Source of the DNA: Chondrus crispus
Lineage: Eukaryota > Rhodophyta > Florideophyceae > Gigartinales > Gigartinaceae
Assembly (NCBI RefSeq): GCF_000350225.1
Contig: NW_005179260.1
Location: forward strand, 25,145-89,144
Length of the DNA stretch: 64,000 nt
Reading direction: 5' to 3'
Shown: piece after piece, positions 19,986-29,335 of the stretch
Layout: each line of letters begins with the position of its first letter
Numbering within the stretch: position 1 is the stretch's first letter
The notes under the pieces: generated by a model
Databases searched by the model: none
What the model was told of the DNA's origin: nothing
The model's input: the letters and a program-made list of their open reading frames with translations, nothing else
Position numbers and translations under genes: made by a program

Positions 19986-20025
19986 AACTGCTATCCCGAT
20001 GTTGCGGAACATCGGGATAGCAGTT
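19986..20025. repeat. Perfect 18-bp-stem hairpin with GCGG loop
   Basis: AACTGCTATCCCGATGTT is followed by GCGG and its exact reverse complement, with no mismatches over 18 pairs. Confidence 0.92.
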
Positions 20026-20217
20026 AACATTCCGCAACATGTTATCGCCAACGGCTAAAAATACTGTACGTTAAAGAAATGATGCGTAAATTTAATTTTT
20101 TATATTGTAATTTTATTTTACTGTAATTGCAAGGGCCTCGCTTCCTTCCAGAAACGCCCCGCAACTACTGTAGCAAAAGTTGAGCTCTTCCCACGGATCC
20201 CATCACTCGGAGATGAC

Positions 20218-20309
20218 GATCACGAGAGCGTACCAGCCCCTGACAGAAGTCGCAACTGCTCCCGATCACGAGAGCATACCAGTCCCTGACAAAAGTCGCA
20301 AGTGCGCCC
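20218..20309 (+). repeat. Two tandem copies of a 46-bp unit
   Basis: Units starting GATCACGAGAGC at 20218 and 20264 match over their full length with about five differences. Confidence 0.85.
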
Positions 20310-20595
20310 TGTTCGCAGCACAACTGTTCATCGGTGCGTACCGAACATTCTTAATGGACAATGCTGAGTCGAGCTCAAAATGGAGTGAAGAAACAGCTAA
20401 CTATTGACGACATTACACAGACCCTATTGAATCTGTGTGCGATGAGTTTCGCAACCCGCAGACAGTCTTGTTACTGAAATGGTGGTCGTGTCTTGAGACG
20501 TTTCAAAACACATCCGCCACATGAAATGCTACTCAACGCATCGAACAGCACTGTGCTTTGAGCGACTTCTACCGGTAACAAGACAGCACACCCTA

Positions 20596-20868
20596 TCACA
20601 ACCCAAGTTGCACAGCTATCCTAATCATGCTTTCCTCAGCGCGCGTGTCGTGCCGCGCAGCAAACACAGTGTATTCCAGCTCCTTCGTATTCGACTCAAT
20701 GCGCATCCCACGGGAGAAGCGAGGACTGTTCACCTCCACCACCGCTTGCTTGCAACCAACCGAATCGCAATACGTGCTCATTCTCATCGCGTGCCCGTGG
20801 AACAAGACCATGTGACCACGTGTGGCACAACTGTTGTTCTCATCGCATAGAACCCGAGATACGGCGTG
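20596..20868 (-). pseudogene. C-terminal 90 codons of the Cys-rich repeat protein, severed by the chromovirus
   Basis: Read on the minus strand from 20868, directly after the target duplication, an open frame of 90 codons ends at the TGA at 20596-20598. It continues the frame of 26202-28082 exactly. It contains VLCDENNSC, a GHMVLFHGHAMRM stretch, STYCDSVGC and a C-terminal helix-like region with EEYTVFAARH-type composition (actual LEYTVFAARH). In the intact gene this is the conserved-looking tail after the Cys repeats. It now lacks its own start and is separated from the rest by 5.3 kb. Confidence 0.85.
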
Positions 20869-20872
20869 CTTC

Positions 20873-21103
20873 TATTGCCAGCACTCCACAACCCGTGGAG
20901 GTCTTGGGATCGATGCCCTTTATTCTTTTGAACCTCAGGGCTTTGAGGCTTTATGTATGGATTTGACTACCGGAAAACTACAGAAATCGCTAGACAGTTC
21001 CTCTCTTCTAGAATACATGCACCATCATGGTGCATCAAATAATGTCAAATGCAAGAGAGGGACAGCTGACACTTCCCACAAGGTACTGTGTCACAGTACC
21101 ACA
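20873..21103 (-). repeat. 3' LTR of the chromovirus
   Basis: On the minus strand it starts TGTGGTACTGTGACACAG, itself a small inverted repeat. It is preceded by the purine-rich tract GAGAGGGAGGAC (21104-21115), the likely plus-strand primer, which overlaps the pol stop codon. Confidence 0.92.
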
Positions 21104-21113
21104 GTCCTCCCTC

Positions 21114-24100
21114 TCAAAGACTCCGTAAGGAGTTTCGGGCTCGCTGAACCTTAGCTTTGTCCGCAAAGGTCTTTAGAAATTGTTCCACCATATCTGGGAT
21201 ATCTTCATGCATGCACTGCAGAGATTCCCAATTAGGTTCCTCGTGTGCGAATCCTTTCCATTTAACGCGAACCTCGTATCTCTTCTCCCTGAAATTGTAG
21301 CGCAGATCCAAGAGCTTGAGTGCGACATTGTAGTGAATGTCATTATGGTCGATAGTATCGAGTAATTCCTGAATCACATTAAGTTGTGAATCGGCGTAGA
21401 ACTTCAATCTATTGGCATGGACAAGCGCGATCCTTTCATTGACCAAATCCTGGCACTCATAGACCCAGTCAGATACAGCACGGATAATGTTTTGCGGTCC
21501 TAACCACTGGAGTTGAAGCTTTCTTCCATCTTGTGCTATGCGCTTGGCCACTAAGACGAAGTCGCCAACAGAGAAGTTTGCGTGTTGCACATTGGTCTTT
21601 CGATTATGTGCGTTGATGGAGGCCTCTCTGCGTTTGGTCCTTCGGGCGGCCACGTCTTGATGCAAGGATTCCAACGATTCAAGAAGAGCGTCAGTACGTA
21701 TGCACCGTAAAAGCTTGATTGAATCGAGAGACTTGGGCTTTGAGTGTGTTGGGGGAACGATAAGGCTGAGAGGGTTGTCCGGTGGTAAACCAGAGAACAC
21801 TGTAATAGGCGCACGGTGACCAAGACTCGCCACCTTCGCGTGGTTCAAAACGGATTGAGTGATCGGAAGAATGTACGGCCATTCTTTTTCTTGCATACGG
21901 AATTCTGAAAGAAGGGCACGGCAAGTTCGAAGGACTTCGCGGCAAACTCTTTCTACTGTTCCATTTGCTTGAGGTGTGTTGGGTGTGGTAAAGTGATGGT
22001 GGGCATGAAGCGCGCGATTAACCTTATCCATAAGGATATTTTTGAAATGGCTACCTCTATCAGAGATCCATACTGGCGAGACACCGAAGGCTGCGAACCA
22101 GTTAAGTAGAGCGTGGACAGCTGACTCAGCGTCTGGTTCTGTAGCGAGTTGTAACCACGTATACATCGAGGCGTCATCTTTGATGATTAAAGCGTATTTG
22201 TGCGTAGTCACACTGTCCCCCATATACAAGAAGTCAAAATGAATGATCTCGTTGGGCTTATCGGAATGAAGTGCATGGCCATACGGGCGAGGGACACGTT
22301 TCCCTGCGACTGTCGCGACACAATGCAGACACGAACGACAGAAGGATGAGATGTCCGCATGCATGGTGTTCCAAAAATAATGTTCTTTGATAGAATTGTG
22401 TGTACTTTCAAACGCCCGATGACCAGCACGACCGCAGTGACCAATGACGCAGATACGCAGTTGTAAATGGGTGCAGGTAGCCGGAATGAAGATGGAACCG
22501 TCTCGATTCTTAAATAAACCACCACTCAAGGTCAAACGAAAATCGGATTTGTCTTCATCCGTAATCGCCTGTTGTGCGGCAAAAATGTCGGCCGTGGACG
22601 GCCATGTGAAATCTGGGTCGTAATCGGGGGCAAAGGGAGCTTGGAAGAGTGCAGCAATGCGCAGATGTTGGACTTCCACCGCCTGGTTACGAGTGTTTTC
22701 TGGCTCCGATCCCCAGCGTGACAAAAGATCAGCCCAGCAGTTGTCTTCTCCGGATATATGTATGATGGTGTAGCTGAAATTAGCTAGAGTCATACCCCAA
22801 CGTTGTATCTTGCCCAAGTTGGCTTTTGTCATCCGTGCTGCACAGTATTCGGGGTTGAATATGAAAACAAGATTGCTGTGATCAGTGAACAGATGAAAAC
22901 CTTGTGGGCGCATGAGGAGGTAGTCGAAGCGCTCGACGCTAAAAATGATTGCTGCCGCTTCCTTTTCGGGTGTAGACCAGCGCGAGCTGGCGTCTTTAAA
23001 AGAACCAGAAAGGAAAGCGAGCGGAGAGTGTTTTTGTTCTGCCACCGGTAGGTCCAACTCGCACGGCGCGATCTGCGTTAGTACACCGGACCAATGCTTG
23101 TCGCTGGCATCGGTGAATAAACATAACAGTTTCGAAGCGTCTGGGTGAGCGAGAGTGACGGAATGCGCAAGAGCGTTCTTGGCGTTGCTAAAAGCTTGGG
23201 AATGTACCTCAGCCCATCCGACGTCTCCCAGCTTGATCTTAGAGGCACGCCGCTTCGTCCGACCACCTGCCTTGTTATAAACGTTTTCCAAAAGTGCAAT
23301 TAAAGGGGCCATCAAGGTCGTGAACTCTGGAATACCCGCGCGCATCCAGTTAGCGGCACAGGCGAATTGTTGCAGCTCATCACCTTTTTGTGGATGGGGC
23401 ATGTCTAGCAAAGCCTGTAGTCGAGCAGGGTCCATGCGTACCCCTGTGTCGCTGATTAACCGTCCACACCACTTGACTTCTCGCAGGAAAAGTTTGCATT
23501 TGGACGCATGTAGCTTGAGTCCTCGACTCTGACAGAGCTGGAAAAACTTTTTGAGAGTATCCAAAAGTTCAGTTGCGTCTTTGGCGTGAAAAAGCATGTC
23601 GTCGAGCCAAAGAAGTAGCTTATCCGAGATATCATGGCAGATCAGTTGTACTGAACTTTGACAGTAAGCCACAGCGTTTCTCTGCCCATGCATGACACGA
23701 GTAGGGGTGTATACGCCATCAGGCGTGATGAAACTTTGGCACTCCTGCGATTTCGCAGCGAGAGGCAGTTGCCAGTATCCTTGACACAAATCGATGGCAG
23801 CAAAACATGTCTTCCCGGCTAATCGAGAAATCACTGTTTCAAGGTCGGGCATGGGCCAGGCATGTGCCAGGGTAACTTTGTTGACAGGTCGCAAATCTGT
23901 AGTGAATCGGAATTGTTCCGGTCCGTGCTTGGGTACAATGAGAGGGGCGCATGCCCACGAGCTCTCACTGTTACGTCGCACAAGCCCCAATCGTTCCAAT
24001 TCAGCAACTTTGTGGCGAAGAAAGGCTGCTTGGGGTGGCGCATATCGTCGTAGTTTCACACGCACGGGCTCTGCGTCAGGTTTGAGGCGGATGTTCATTG

Positions 24101-24617
24101 GTGGCACATCGACGGGTGGATCGGAACCAAGTTTGACACGGAACACGTCGACGTATTGTTGGAGCATACCTTTCAAAGTTTCGGCATGGGTGGAAGATAG
24201 GCCGTTGTCGATGGCTTCGGTCAACATGCGGTCCAGATGTGGGGTTACATTCTGTTGAGCGTGGTCGCCTGCATCAATTATGTCCAGCTCGGGTGTCTCC
24301 TGTTCATTTTTTGTTTTGGCAGGCGCCACAGCACTGTCGTCCTCGCTGTCAGCCAGGAAGGTTGCTTGTGTAATGACCTCTTTAGAAACTAAGCGAGACA
24401 GAGCTCCGGCATGTTGGTCTGATGCTGCCATATTCGCGTCGGCGTGAAAGGAAATATGCGAGCAATCCACATCATTGTACTGACGGCGAACACGTACCAA
24501 GTGATCATCGAGATTAAATCCAAGGGACTGTAGAAGTGGCCTCGACAGCAAAACCTCGTCCATAGGCTCCTTAAACACCATATATTCCACATTGCGTAGT
24601 CTGAAGGGTCCCTCCAA
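21114..24617 (-). CDS. Chromovirus pol: RT, RNase H, integrase, chromodomain
   Basis: The open frame has 1167 codons counted from 24617. It has no ATG and is in the same frame as gag. Residues 1-35 are the C-terminal half of the aspartic protease (ending LLSRPLLQSLGF). Reverse transcriptase: D276 in FAAIDLCQGYWQ and WLDD at 337-340 (usual form Y-x-DD). RNase H: D503 in FTDASD, E552 or nearby, D579 in FTDHSN. Integrase: H2C2 zinc finger around 727-766, then D795, D853 (SDRGSHF) and E889 (GTVERV). A chromodomain occupies about 1096-1152 (YEVRVKWKGF, then NWESL); in related elements it tethers integration to chromatin marks. No internal stops. It is separated from gag only by the TAA at 24696-24698. 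Confidence 0.92.
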   Translation of the reverse strand: MEGPFRLRNVEYMVFKEPMDEVLLSRPLLQSLGFNLDDHLVRVRRQYNDVDCSHISFHADANMAASDQHAGALSRLVSKEVITQATFLADSEDDSAVAPAKTKNEQETPELDIIDAGDHAQQNVTPHLDRMLTEAIDNGLSSTHAETLKGMLQQYVDVFRVKLGSDPPVDVPPMNIRLKPDAEPVRVKLRRYAPPQAAFLRHKVAELERLGLVRRNSESSWACAPLIVPKHGPEQFRFTTDLRPVNKVTLAHAWPMPDLETVISRLAGKTCFAAIDLCQGYWQLPLAAKSQECQSFITPDGVYTPTRVMHGQRNAVAYCQSSVQLICHDISDKLLLWLDDMLFHAKDATELLDTLKKFFQLCQSRGLKLHASKCKLFLREVKWCGRLISDTGVRMDPARLQALLDMPHPQKGDELQQFACAANWMRAGIPEFTTLMAPLIALLENVYNKAGGRTKRRASKIKLGDVGWAEVHSQAFSNAKNALAHSVTLAHPDASKLLCLFTDASDKHWSGVLTQIAPCELDLPVAEQKHSPLAFLSGSFKDASSRWSTPEKEAAAIIFSVERFDYLLMRPQGFHLFTDHSNLVFIFNPEYCAARMTKANLGKIQRWGMTLANFSYTIIHISGEDNCWADLLSRWGSEPENTRNQAVEVQHLRIAALFQAPFAPDYDPDFTWPSTADIFAAQQAITDEDKSDFRLTLSGGLFKNRDGSIFIPATCTHLQLRICVIGHCGRAGHRAFESTHNSIKEHYFWNTMHADISSFCRSCLHCVATVAGKRVPRPYGHALHSDKPNEIIHFDFLYMGDSVTTHKYALIIKDDASMYTWLQLATEPDAESAVHALLNWFAAFGVSPVWISDRGSHFKNILMDKVNRALHAHHHFTTPNTPQANGTVERVCREVLRTCRALLSEFRMQEKEWPYILPITQSVLNHAKVASLGHRAPITVFSGLPPDNPLSLIVPPTHSKPKSLDSIKLLRCIRTDALLESLESLHQDVAARRTKRREASINAHNRKTNVQHANFSVGDFVLVAKRIAQDGRKLQLQWLGPQNIIRAVSDWVYECQDLVNERIALVHANRLKFYADSQLNVIQELLDTIDHNDIHYNVALKLLDLRYNFREKRYEVRVKWKGFAHEEPNWESLQCMHEDIPDMVEQFLKTFADKAKVQRARNSLRSL

Positions 24618-24695
24618 TGTCTGAAGGGTAGTTGAAATACGAGCCTTCTGTTCCGCCGTGATTACAATCGGCTGATCTCCGCCTTTGACAGCTAG

Positions 24696-24698
24696 TTA
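24696..24698 (-). other. In-frame TAA between gag-protease and pol of the chromovirus, in TAA-CTAG context
   Basis: Gag and pol share one frame and are open on both sides of this single stop. The following bases are CTAG; a stop followed by CTA is a known readthrough-promoting context in eukaryotes. However, the stop falls in the middle of the aspartic-protease domain, after the DYG active-site segment and before the LLSRPLL segment. A point nonsense mutation is therefore at least as likely as programmed readthrough. Confidence 0.7.
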
Positions 24699-25940
24699 CA
24701 TGGTGATAGGGGTTGCCAAGGGCAAGACCGAAACAAAAACATCCGAGAGGGCCAATTTGTTGAGGTGTGTCTCCGATAATGCAGCATGGTCGGAGCCATA
24801 ATCACCATTGATAATGACGGGTATGGTATCCGCCAACTTGGCTTTGATACGACCGTCGCGGCGCTCAGCAAGGGTATGATTCTGTTCTGGTGTAATCGTA
24901 CCAGAGACAGTGAGCTGTTTCAAGGCACCTGATGGTTTGGGCTTGTTTCGTAAATATTGCTCCAAAAGGCGCTTCTTGGTTTCTGGCGACGACTTCGGGC
25001 ATTTGTTGATAAAATGTCTCTCGCCTGCACACGTATTTGTGTTCAAACACGACGGCGGGAGTTTTTTCTGGGGGTCAGTTGGGGAATGTGGATCCGTGTT
25101 TATGCCACTCGTAACGTTACGAAACGAAAACCGCGATTTAGGGTGAGGAAAGTCGCTCGGCACACCAGATGTCCCGTTGGAAGTTTTTCCCCGTTGTACG
25201 CGGCGATCCGTATGTCTCTGTGGCCCTTGTCTGCCCTTGTTATACTCGTTTCCATTTTTATCGTAGTCAGAACGGTTGTAAGCAGATGAAGGATACTCTC
25301 TTTCATTGCATGGGACAAATTGTTCACAAGCCACTGCCATATCAACCACATATTTGTAAAAACCTTTCCAGTCTTTCTTTAAAGACGACTTGTGCAAAGC
25401 CAGGTCGTTTTCAATTTTCCTCCGGAGCGTCGGGGGTCGCAGCAAACTGCAGATATGGCGAACAGCTGCCTTGGGGTTGTCCGTCTTGATATTATCCAAT
25501 TTCTTGCTACGCAAGAAAGTAATGTAGTCAGTGAAGAGGGAAATTATTCGTAACTTTGGGTCAGTTTCAGCAGTTTTAATACGCACTGACTTGCGCACGA
25601 GAGAATCAAGCTCATCAACTGTAAAACTATCAAGCGAGTAGTTGTCTTGAGCAATTAACCATCTCTCAAGGGTTTCGTCCTTCAATTCAGCCCGCGTAGT
25701 GACGCCGGGGAAAGTTTCTAAGTCAATAAGTGATTCAAGCAAATCGAAATCGACAGAAGAGACCAACGAAACCGGTTTAAAATCACTTCCTTGTGACTCT
25801 GCCTCTGAAACACGTAGAAGATAGCGCTTCCTCTCCCGCAAAAAAATGTGAATCGTCTTTCGTCCAAGTTCTGTTAGTTCGGGATGCCGCTCCGGAATAA
25901 AAACCGGCGGCCCGACAGTAGAATGGGTTTTCAAACTCAT
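24696..25940 (-). CDS. Chromovirus gag with the start of the protease (414 aa)
   Basis: The ATG at 25938-25940 lies only about 30 bp after the 5' LTR. The N-terminal 230 residues are a helical capsid-like region without a strong family signature. The segment at 235-285 is basic and Ser/Gly-rich. A zinc knuckle of form C-x5-C-x4-H-x4-C (CLNTNTCAGERHFINKC) follows, then VIINGDYGSDHAALS. There DYG stands where the protease DTG/DSG is expected. The product would assemble particles and bind element RNA. The ORF ends at the TAA within the protease domain. Confidence 0.88.
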   Translation of the reverse strand: MSLKTHSTVGPPVFIPERHPELTELGRKTIHIFLRERKRYLLRVSEAESQGSDFKPVSLVSSVDFDLLESLIDLETFPGVTTRAELKDETLERWLIAQDNYSLDSFTVDELDSLVRKSVRIKTAETDPKLRIISLFTDYITFLRSKKLDNIKTDNPKAAVRHICSLLRPPTLRRKIENDLALHKSSLKKDWKGFYKYVVDMAVACEQFVPCNEREYPSSAYNRSDYDKNGNEYNKGRQGPQRHTDRRVQRGKTSNGTSGVPSDFPHPKSRFSFRNVTSGINTDPHSPTDPQKKLPPSCLNTNTCAGERHFINKCPKSSPETKKRLLEQYLRNKPKPSGALKQLTVSGTITPEQNHTLAERRDGRIKAKLADTIPVIINGDYGSDHAALSETHLNKLALSDVFVSVLPLATPITM

Positions 25941-25970
25941 GATCGTAACCTAAGGAGGCTTAGTGATCAC

Positions 25971-26201
25971 TATTGCCAGCACTCCACAACCCGTGGAGGT
26001 CTTGGGATCGATGCCCTTTATTCTTTTGAACCTCAGGGCTTTGAGGCTTTATGTATGGATTTGACTACCGGAAAACTACAGAAATCGCTAGACAGTTCCT
26101 CTCTTCTAGAATGCATGCACCATCATGGTGCATCAAATAATGTCAAATGCAAGAGAGGGACAGCTGACACTTCCCACAAGGTACTGTGTCACAGTACCAC
26201 A
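25971..26201 (-). repeat. 5' LTR of the chromovirus
   Basis: 231 bp, one visible difference from the 3' LTR (AGAATGCATG here against AGAATACATG). The bases immediately inside it (GTGATCACTAAGCC on the minus strand) do not start with TGG, so the usual tRNA 3'-end primer site is not evident. The short leader can form CTAAG/CTTAG. Confidence 0.92.
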
Positions 26202-28082
26202 CTTCTTGAACACAAGTGCATCGCTGGGAAGATGTCCAAGGGCTCGAGCGTCTATGCAAGCCTCCTCGTCATTTCCGTCGCTTTCACTACTGCTCGATGG
26301 GTCGTCACTTTCATCTGGGGTTGGGGTGGAACCGGCGTTTTCCTCGCTTCCATCACTAGAGCTTTCGCCGCCCACGATCGGAAGACTAGCCACATTCGCC
26401 GTGTTCTTGGAGAAACAAATTGCGTCGTCTAGCTGCACGCACACCTCCCCATCTGTTGAACAATCAGCACTAGAAGTGCATAGTTCAGGTCCGTCCGAAG
26501 GAACACAAATGCACCTCTCACCTGCAGAGCACAGAGACGCGTCTGGACCATTGCAGATTCTTCCTTCTGTACACTCGGACGAACTCGTGCAGGGCGCCCC
26601 TGTGATCCTGTCACCACTACCGGTATCGGAGTCCGTGTCATCACTTGTAGCTGTGTCCCCTTCATCACTAGAGCTTTCGCCGCTCACGATCGGAATACTC
26701 AAAATTTGCGCAGTTTCCTCGGAGAGGCAATGCATCGTATTCTCTGCGAGCACGCACACTTCTCCAACTGTTGAACAATCAGCACTAGACTGGCACGGCT
26801 CAAGTCCGCCTGAAGGTTGACAAAAGCAACGCTGACCAGGAGGGCACGTGGCCAGTTGTCCGCCTACACAGGTTCTTCCTTCCAAACAATCGGACGAACT
26901 CGTGCAGATCGTCCCTGTGATCCCGTCACCGCTACCGGCATCGGAGTCCGTGCCATCGTTTGTGGGTGTATCCCCGTTATCACTAGAGCTTTCGCCGCCC
27001 ACGATCGGAAGACCAGCCACATTCGCCGTGTTCTTGGAGAAACACAATGCTTCGTCTAGCTGTACGCACACCTACCCATCTGTTGAACAAACAGCACTAG
27101 AAGTGCATAGTTCAGGTCCGTCCGAAGGAACACAAATGCACCTCTCACCTGCAGAGCACAGAGACGCGTTTGGACCATTGCAGATTCTTCCTTCCGCACA
27201 CTCGGACGAACTCGTGCAGGGCGCCCCTGTGATCCCGTCACCACTACCGGTATCGGAGTCCGTGTCATCACTTGTAGCTGTGTCCCCTTCATCACTAGAG
27301 CTTTCGCCGCTCACGATCGGAATCTTTTGAGCATTCGCAACTTCCTCCGACAAGCAGGCTGCGCCGCCGGTCAGTTGTGCACACACTTCCCCAGCTGTCG
27401 CACAATCGGCGCTAGACGTGCATGGCTTAGGTCCGTCCGAAGGTGCACAAAAGCAATCCTCGCCGGCGGGGCACGTGGTAATTTCTCCGTTTGTGCAGAT
27501 CGTCCCATCCGCACATTCCGGTGAGCTCGTGCAACGGCCACCAGTTAGCCCCACTTGGTCTGCCGTGGACAGAGATTTGCGAACAAATCGTACAAAGCCG
27601 TTTGAAGTTTCCGTCGGAGCTGCTTTTCTCGCGGTATATTGTCCGATCTTGCTGTTCAGCGTAAGAGTGTTCTGAAGACGGGGGTTGGTGATAGATGCTG
27701 CTGCATCCAGCCCAGGAAACTTTGTTTGCGAGGCGGTCTTGAGATGGGTGTTATATTGATCCGCAAGACGGTCGGCAACAACAGCAGCGCTGGGACTGGT
27801 CATCTTGCGTTCTCTTGGACTGAATTGACGAAACGCATAGAGCGACTGATGATCCGGAATGATTGCAACAGATCCAGGCAAATCCCTTTTGAGGAAGGAT
27901 TTGATTATGTTCCATCGTGAGCGAGTGATGTGGCGCGAAAAAAGGCTCTTTGCTGCCAGGGAAGCTTTCCGGGGGTGAGACAGGAGCCATTTCCCAGACC
28001 GAGATGGCGATATCGGGGCTGGAGCAGCGAGCACAAAAGCAAGGAGGGTGCATACTACCGATAAGCGTTGCAGCATAGACAT
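26202..28082 (-). pseudogene. Secreted Cys-rich repeat protein, 627 N-terminal codons, interrupted
   Basis: The ATG at 28080-28082 opens a signal peptide (MSMLQRLSVVCTLLAFVLA, cleavage before APAP). About 170 residues of basic, Cys-free sequence follow. Then come repeated Cys-rich modules: CTSSxECAxGxxC, C-P/S-AGExCxCxPSDGPxPCTSSADCxTxGEVC. These are separated by acidic GESSSDxGDTATSDDTDSDTGSG linkers. The Cys spacing resembles EGF-like or whey-acidic-type extracellular modules; binding function is unknown. Two lesions are seen. The first is a TAG at 27072-27074 where the sister repeat has GAG (Glu). The second is the chromovirus inserted after codon 627, making translation run into the LTR. 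With the 90 codons at 20596-20868 the original product would be 717 aa. Proteins of this look form a family in Chondrus, to my recollection. Confidence 0.85.
26440..27380 (-). repeat. Internal 627-bp tandem duplication in the Cys-rich gene
   Basis: Equivalent positions (for example CTGTTGAACAA at 26453 and 27080) are 627 bp, or 209 codons, apart. The two copies are almost identical across the whole Cys-rich module and its acidic linker, implying recent unequal exchange. Confidence 0.8.
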
Positions 28083-28144
28083 GTTGACTTGCGATTGTCA
28101 CGGGAGCCGAGGAAACTTCCGACGGACGGTGCCACACGATCCTG

Positions 28145-28153
28145 ATTATAGGC
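28145..28153 (-). promoter_or_regulatory. TATA-like motif upstream of the Cys-rich gene
   Basis: CCTATAATC lies about 65 bp upstream of the ATG on the minus strand, a suitable distance for a core promoter. It is a single weak match. Confidence 0.3.
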
Positions 28154-28894
28154 AGGTTAGATCGTGAGCCTTGCACACTGCGGGCAGCCTCGTCACAGCA
28201 TCACTGCTGCCGATGTTTCAGTCACCAGCGAAAGGACCTGAATAATGGTATTCATGCAGTATCACCGCCCTGTTGGACATTTTGGGTGGGCAAGAGGGTT
28301 CAAACGTGTCTGCAGGAGAAGCGATTCTGTGGAGCAGTGGGCACCCGTGCCTACGGTAGTCCGAGAAGGGTGCCTTGCTCCATCCACATTCACATTCTTT
28401 TTAGGTTTTTCTGGAGCTTGTCAGAGATCAAACGCTGGCACGAGCGGGTGCTACGCACTGAACATTCTGTAAGCTTCCGAAGGTGAATTCTTCACCTTCT
28501 ATGGGCGCAGGCTTGCGTCCGGAGCATTGCTATCAAACGTCATTGCATAAACCTCCATAAACATGTTGAAAATCGATACGCTTGATGGCGTCGATTCCGC
28601 AGAGCCATTGGAACCACAGCACAGTCATTCTCCGCACAGTCATTCTTCATACAGTCGTTCCTGCGGGTTTTCTCCTCTTCAAAAGGCCCCCATAAGAGGT
28701 TTGGTATGACGTAGCTGGGACAAAAGACGTCAAAAATTATCCCTTTTCACATGTGTGTACAGTACCAGAGACTCCGGTCTCATTCGTGACTTTATCTGCC
28801 TTGAACCACATGGTCTTGAAGGATTCGTCGTACTGTATTCTTCCGTTAATATACTGTAGTGTCGATCTGGTCCCGAAACAAACAAAACAGAGTG
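28154..28894. other. Intergenic stretch, no recognisable gene
   Basis: The stretch runs from the Cys-rich gene to the target site of Copia-3. Only short open frames are present, with no domain I recognise. It includes several TACTGTA-like motifs. Confidence 0.6.
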
Positions 28895-28899
28895 AGAGA

Positions 28900-29305
28900 T
28901 GTCGGAAAACTCCTATGACAGAGTGTTCCTTCGAGGTCAAGTCTTCGGTCTTGTGCTAACGGCAGGCGCACAGGAGCCTGGGTTGTTCCTGTTGGAACAC
29001 GGATCGGTTGAGGACGGGAGTTGTGACTACTCGCGCGGGAGAGTATCACCAATGTAGCAATAAAGCTCCAATGTTTACTGATGTTCGTCCTAGCCCAAAA
29101 GGGAATGGAACTATTTCCAGAGCGAAGCTCGTAGCCTAGTTCGCAATGCGCGCACTGTCTCGCGCTGTTCCTGGAGGCAAGGGGAGACACCACTAATTGC
29201 ATTCTACACTACCAGGCCCGGACCTTTGGCCTCTCTAGCATTTCTTACCTTGCTGTACAGCACATGCTGTACAGCACAACACGAATGTTCCCCGATCCTT
29301 CGACA
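28900..29305 (-). repeat. 3' LTR of Copia-3
   Basis: The termini are TGTCG...CGACA. It contains two copies of the palindrome TGCTGTACAGCA at 29251-29262 and 29265-29276. The pol stop codon (29336) lies about 30 bp from its edge. Confidence 0.93.
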
Positions 29306-29335
29306 CTCGGGGATTTTCTGAGGCCGAAGTCTGGG

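Larger units (their letters stand above)
18397..20595. other. Intergenic stretch with repeats and a long perfect hairpin
   Basis: No coding gene is recognised. The stretch contains repeat R2 (18849-19286), the 18-bp-stem hairpin at 19986-20025 and the 46-bp tandem pair at 20218-20309. Confidence 0.6.
20873..26201 (-). mobile_element. Chromodomain Ty3/gypsy retrotransposon (chromovirus)
   Basis: Two 231-bp LTRs (20873-21103 and 25971-26201) differ at one visible base. They flank gag-pol on the minus strand, with the order PR-RT-RH-IN-chromodomain typical of Ty3 chromoviruses. The target site CTTC is duplicated at 20869-20872 and 26202-26205. The LTR termini are TGTGG...CAATA on the minus strand. 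It is inserted in the coding sequence of a Cys-rich repeat protein, in the same orientation. Near-identical LTRs indicate a recent insertion. Confidence 0.95.
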
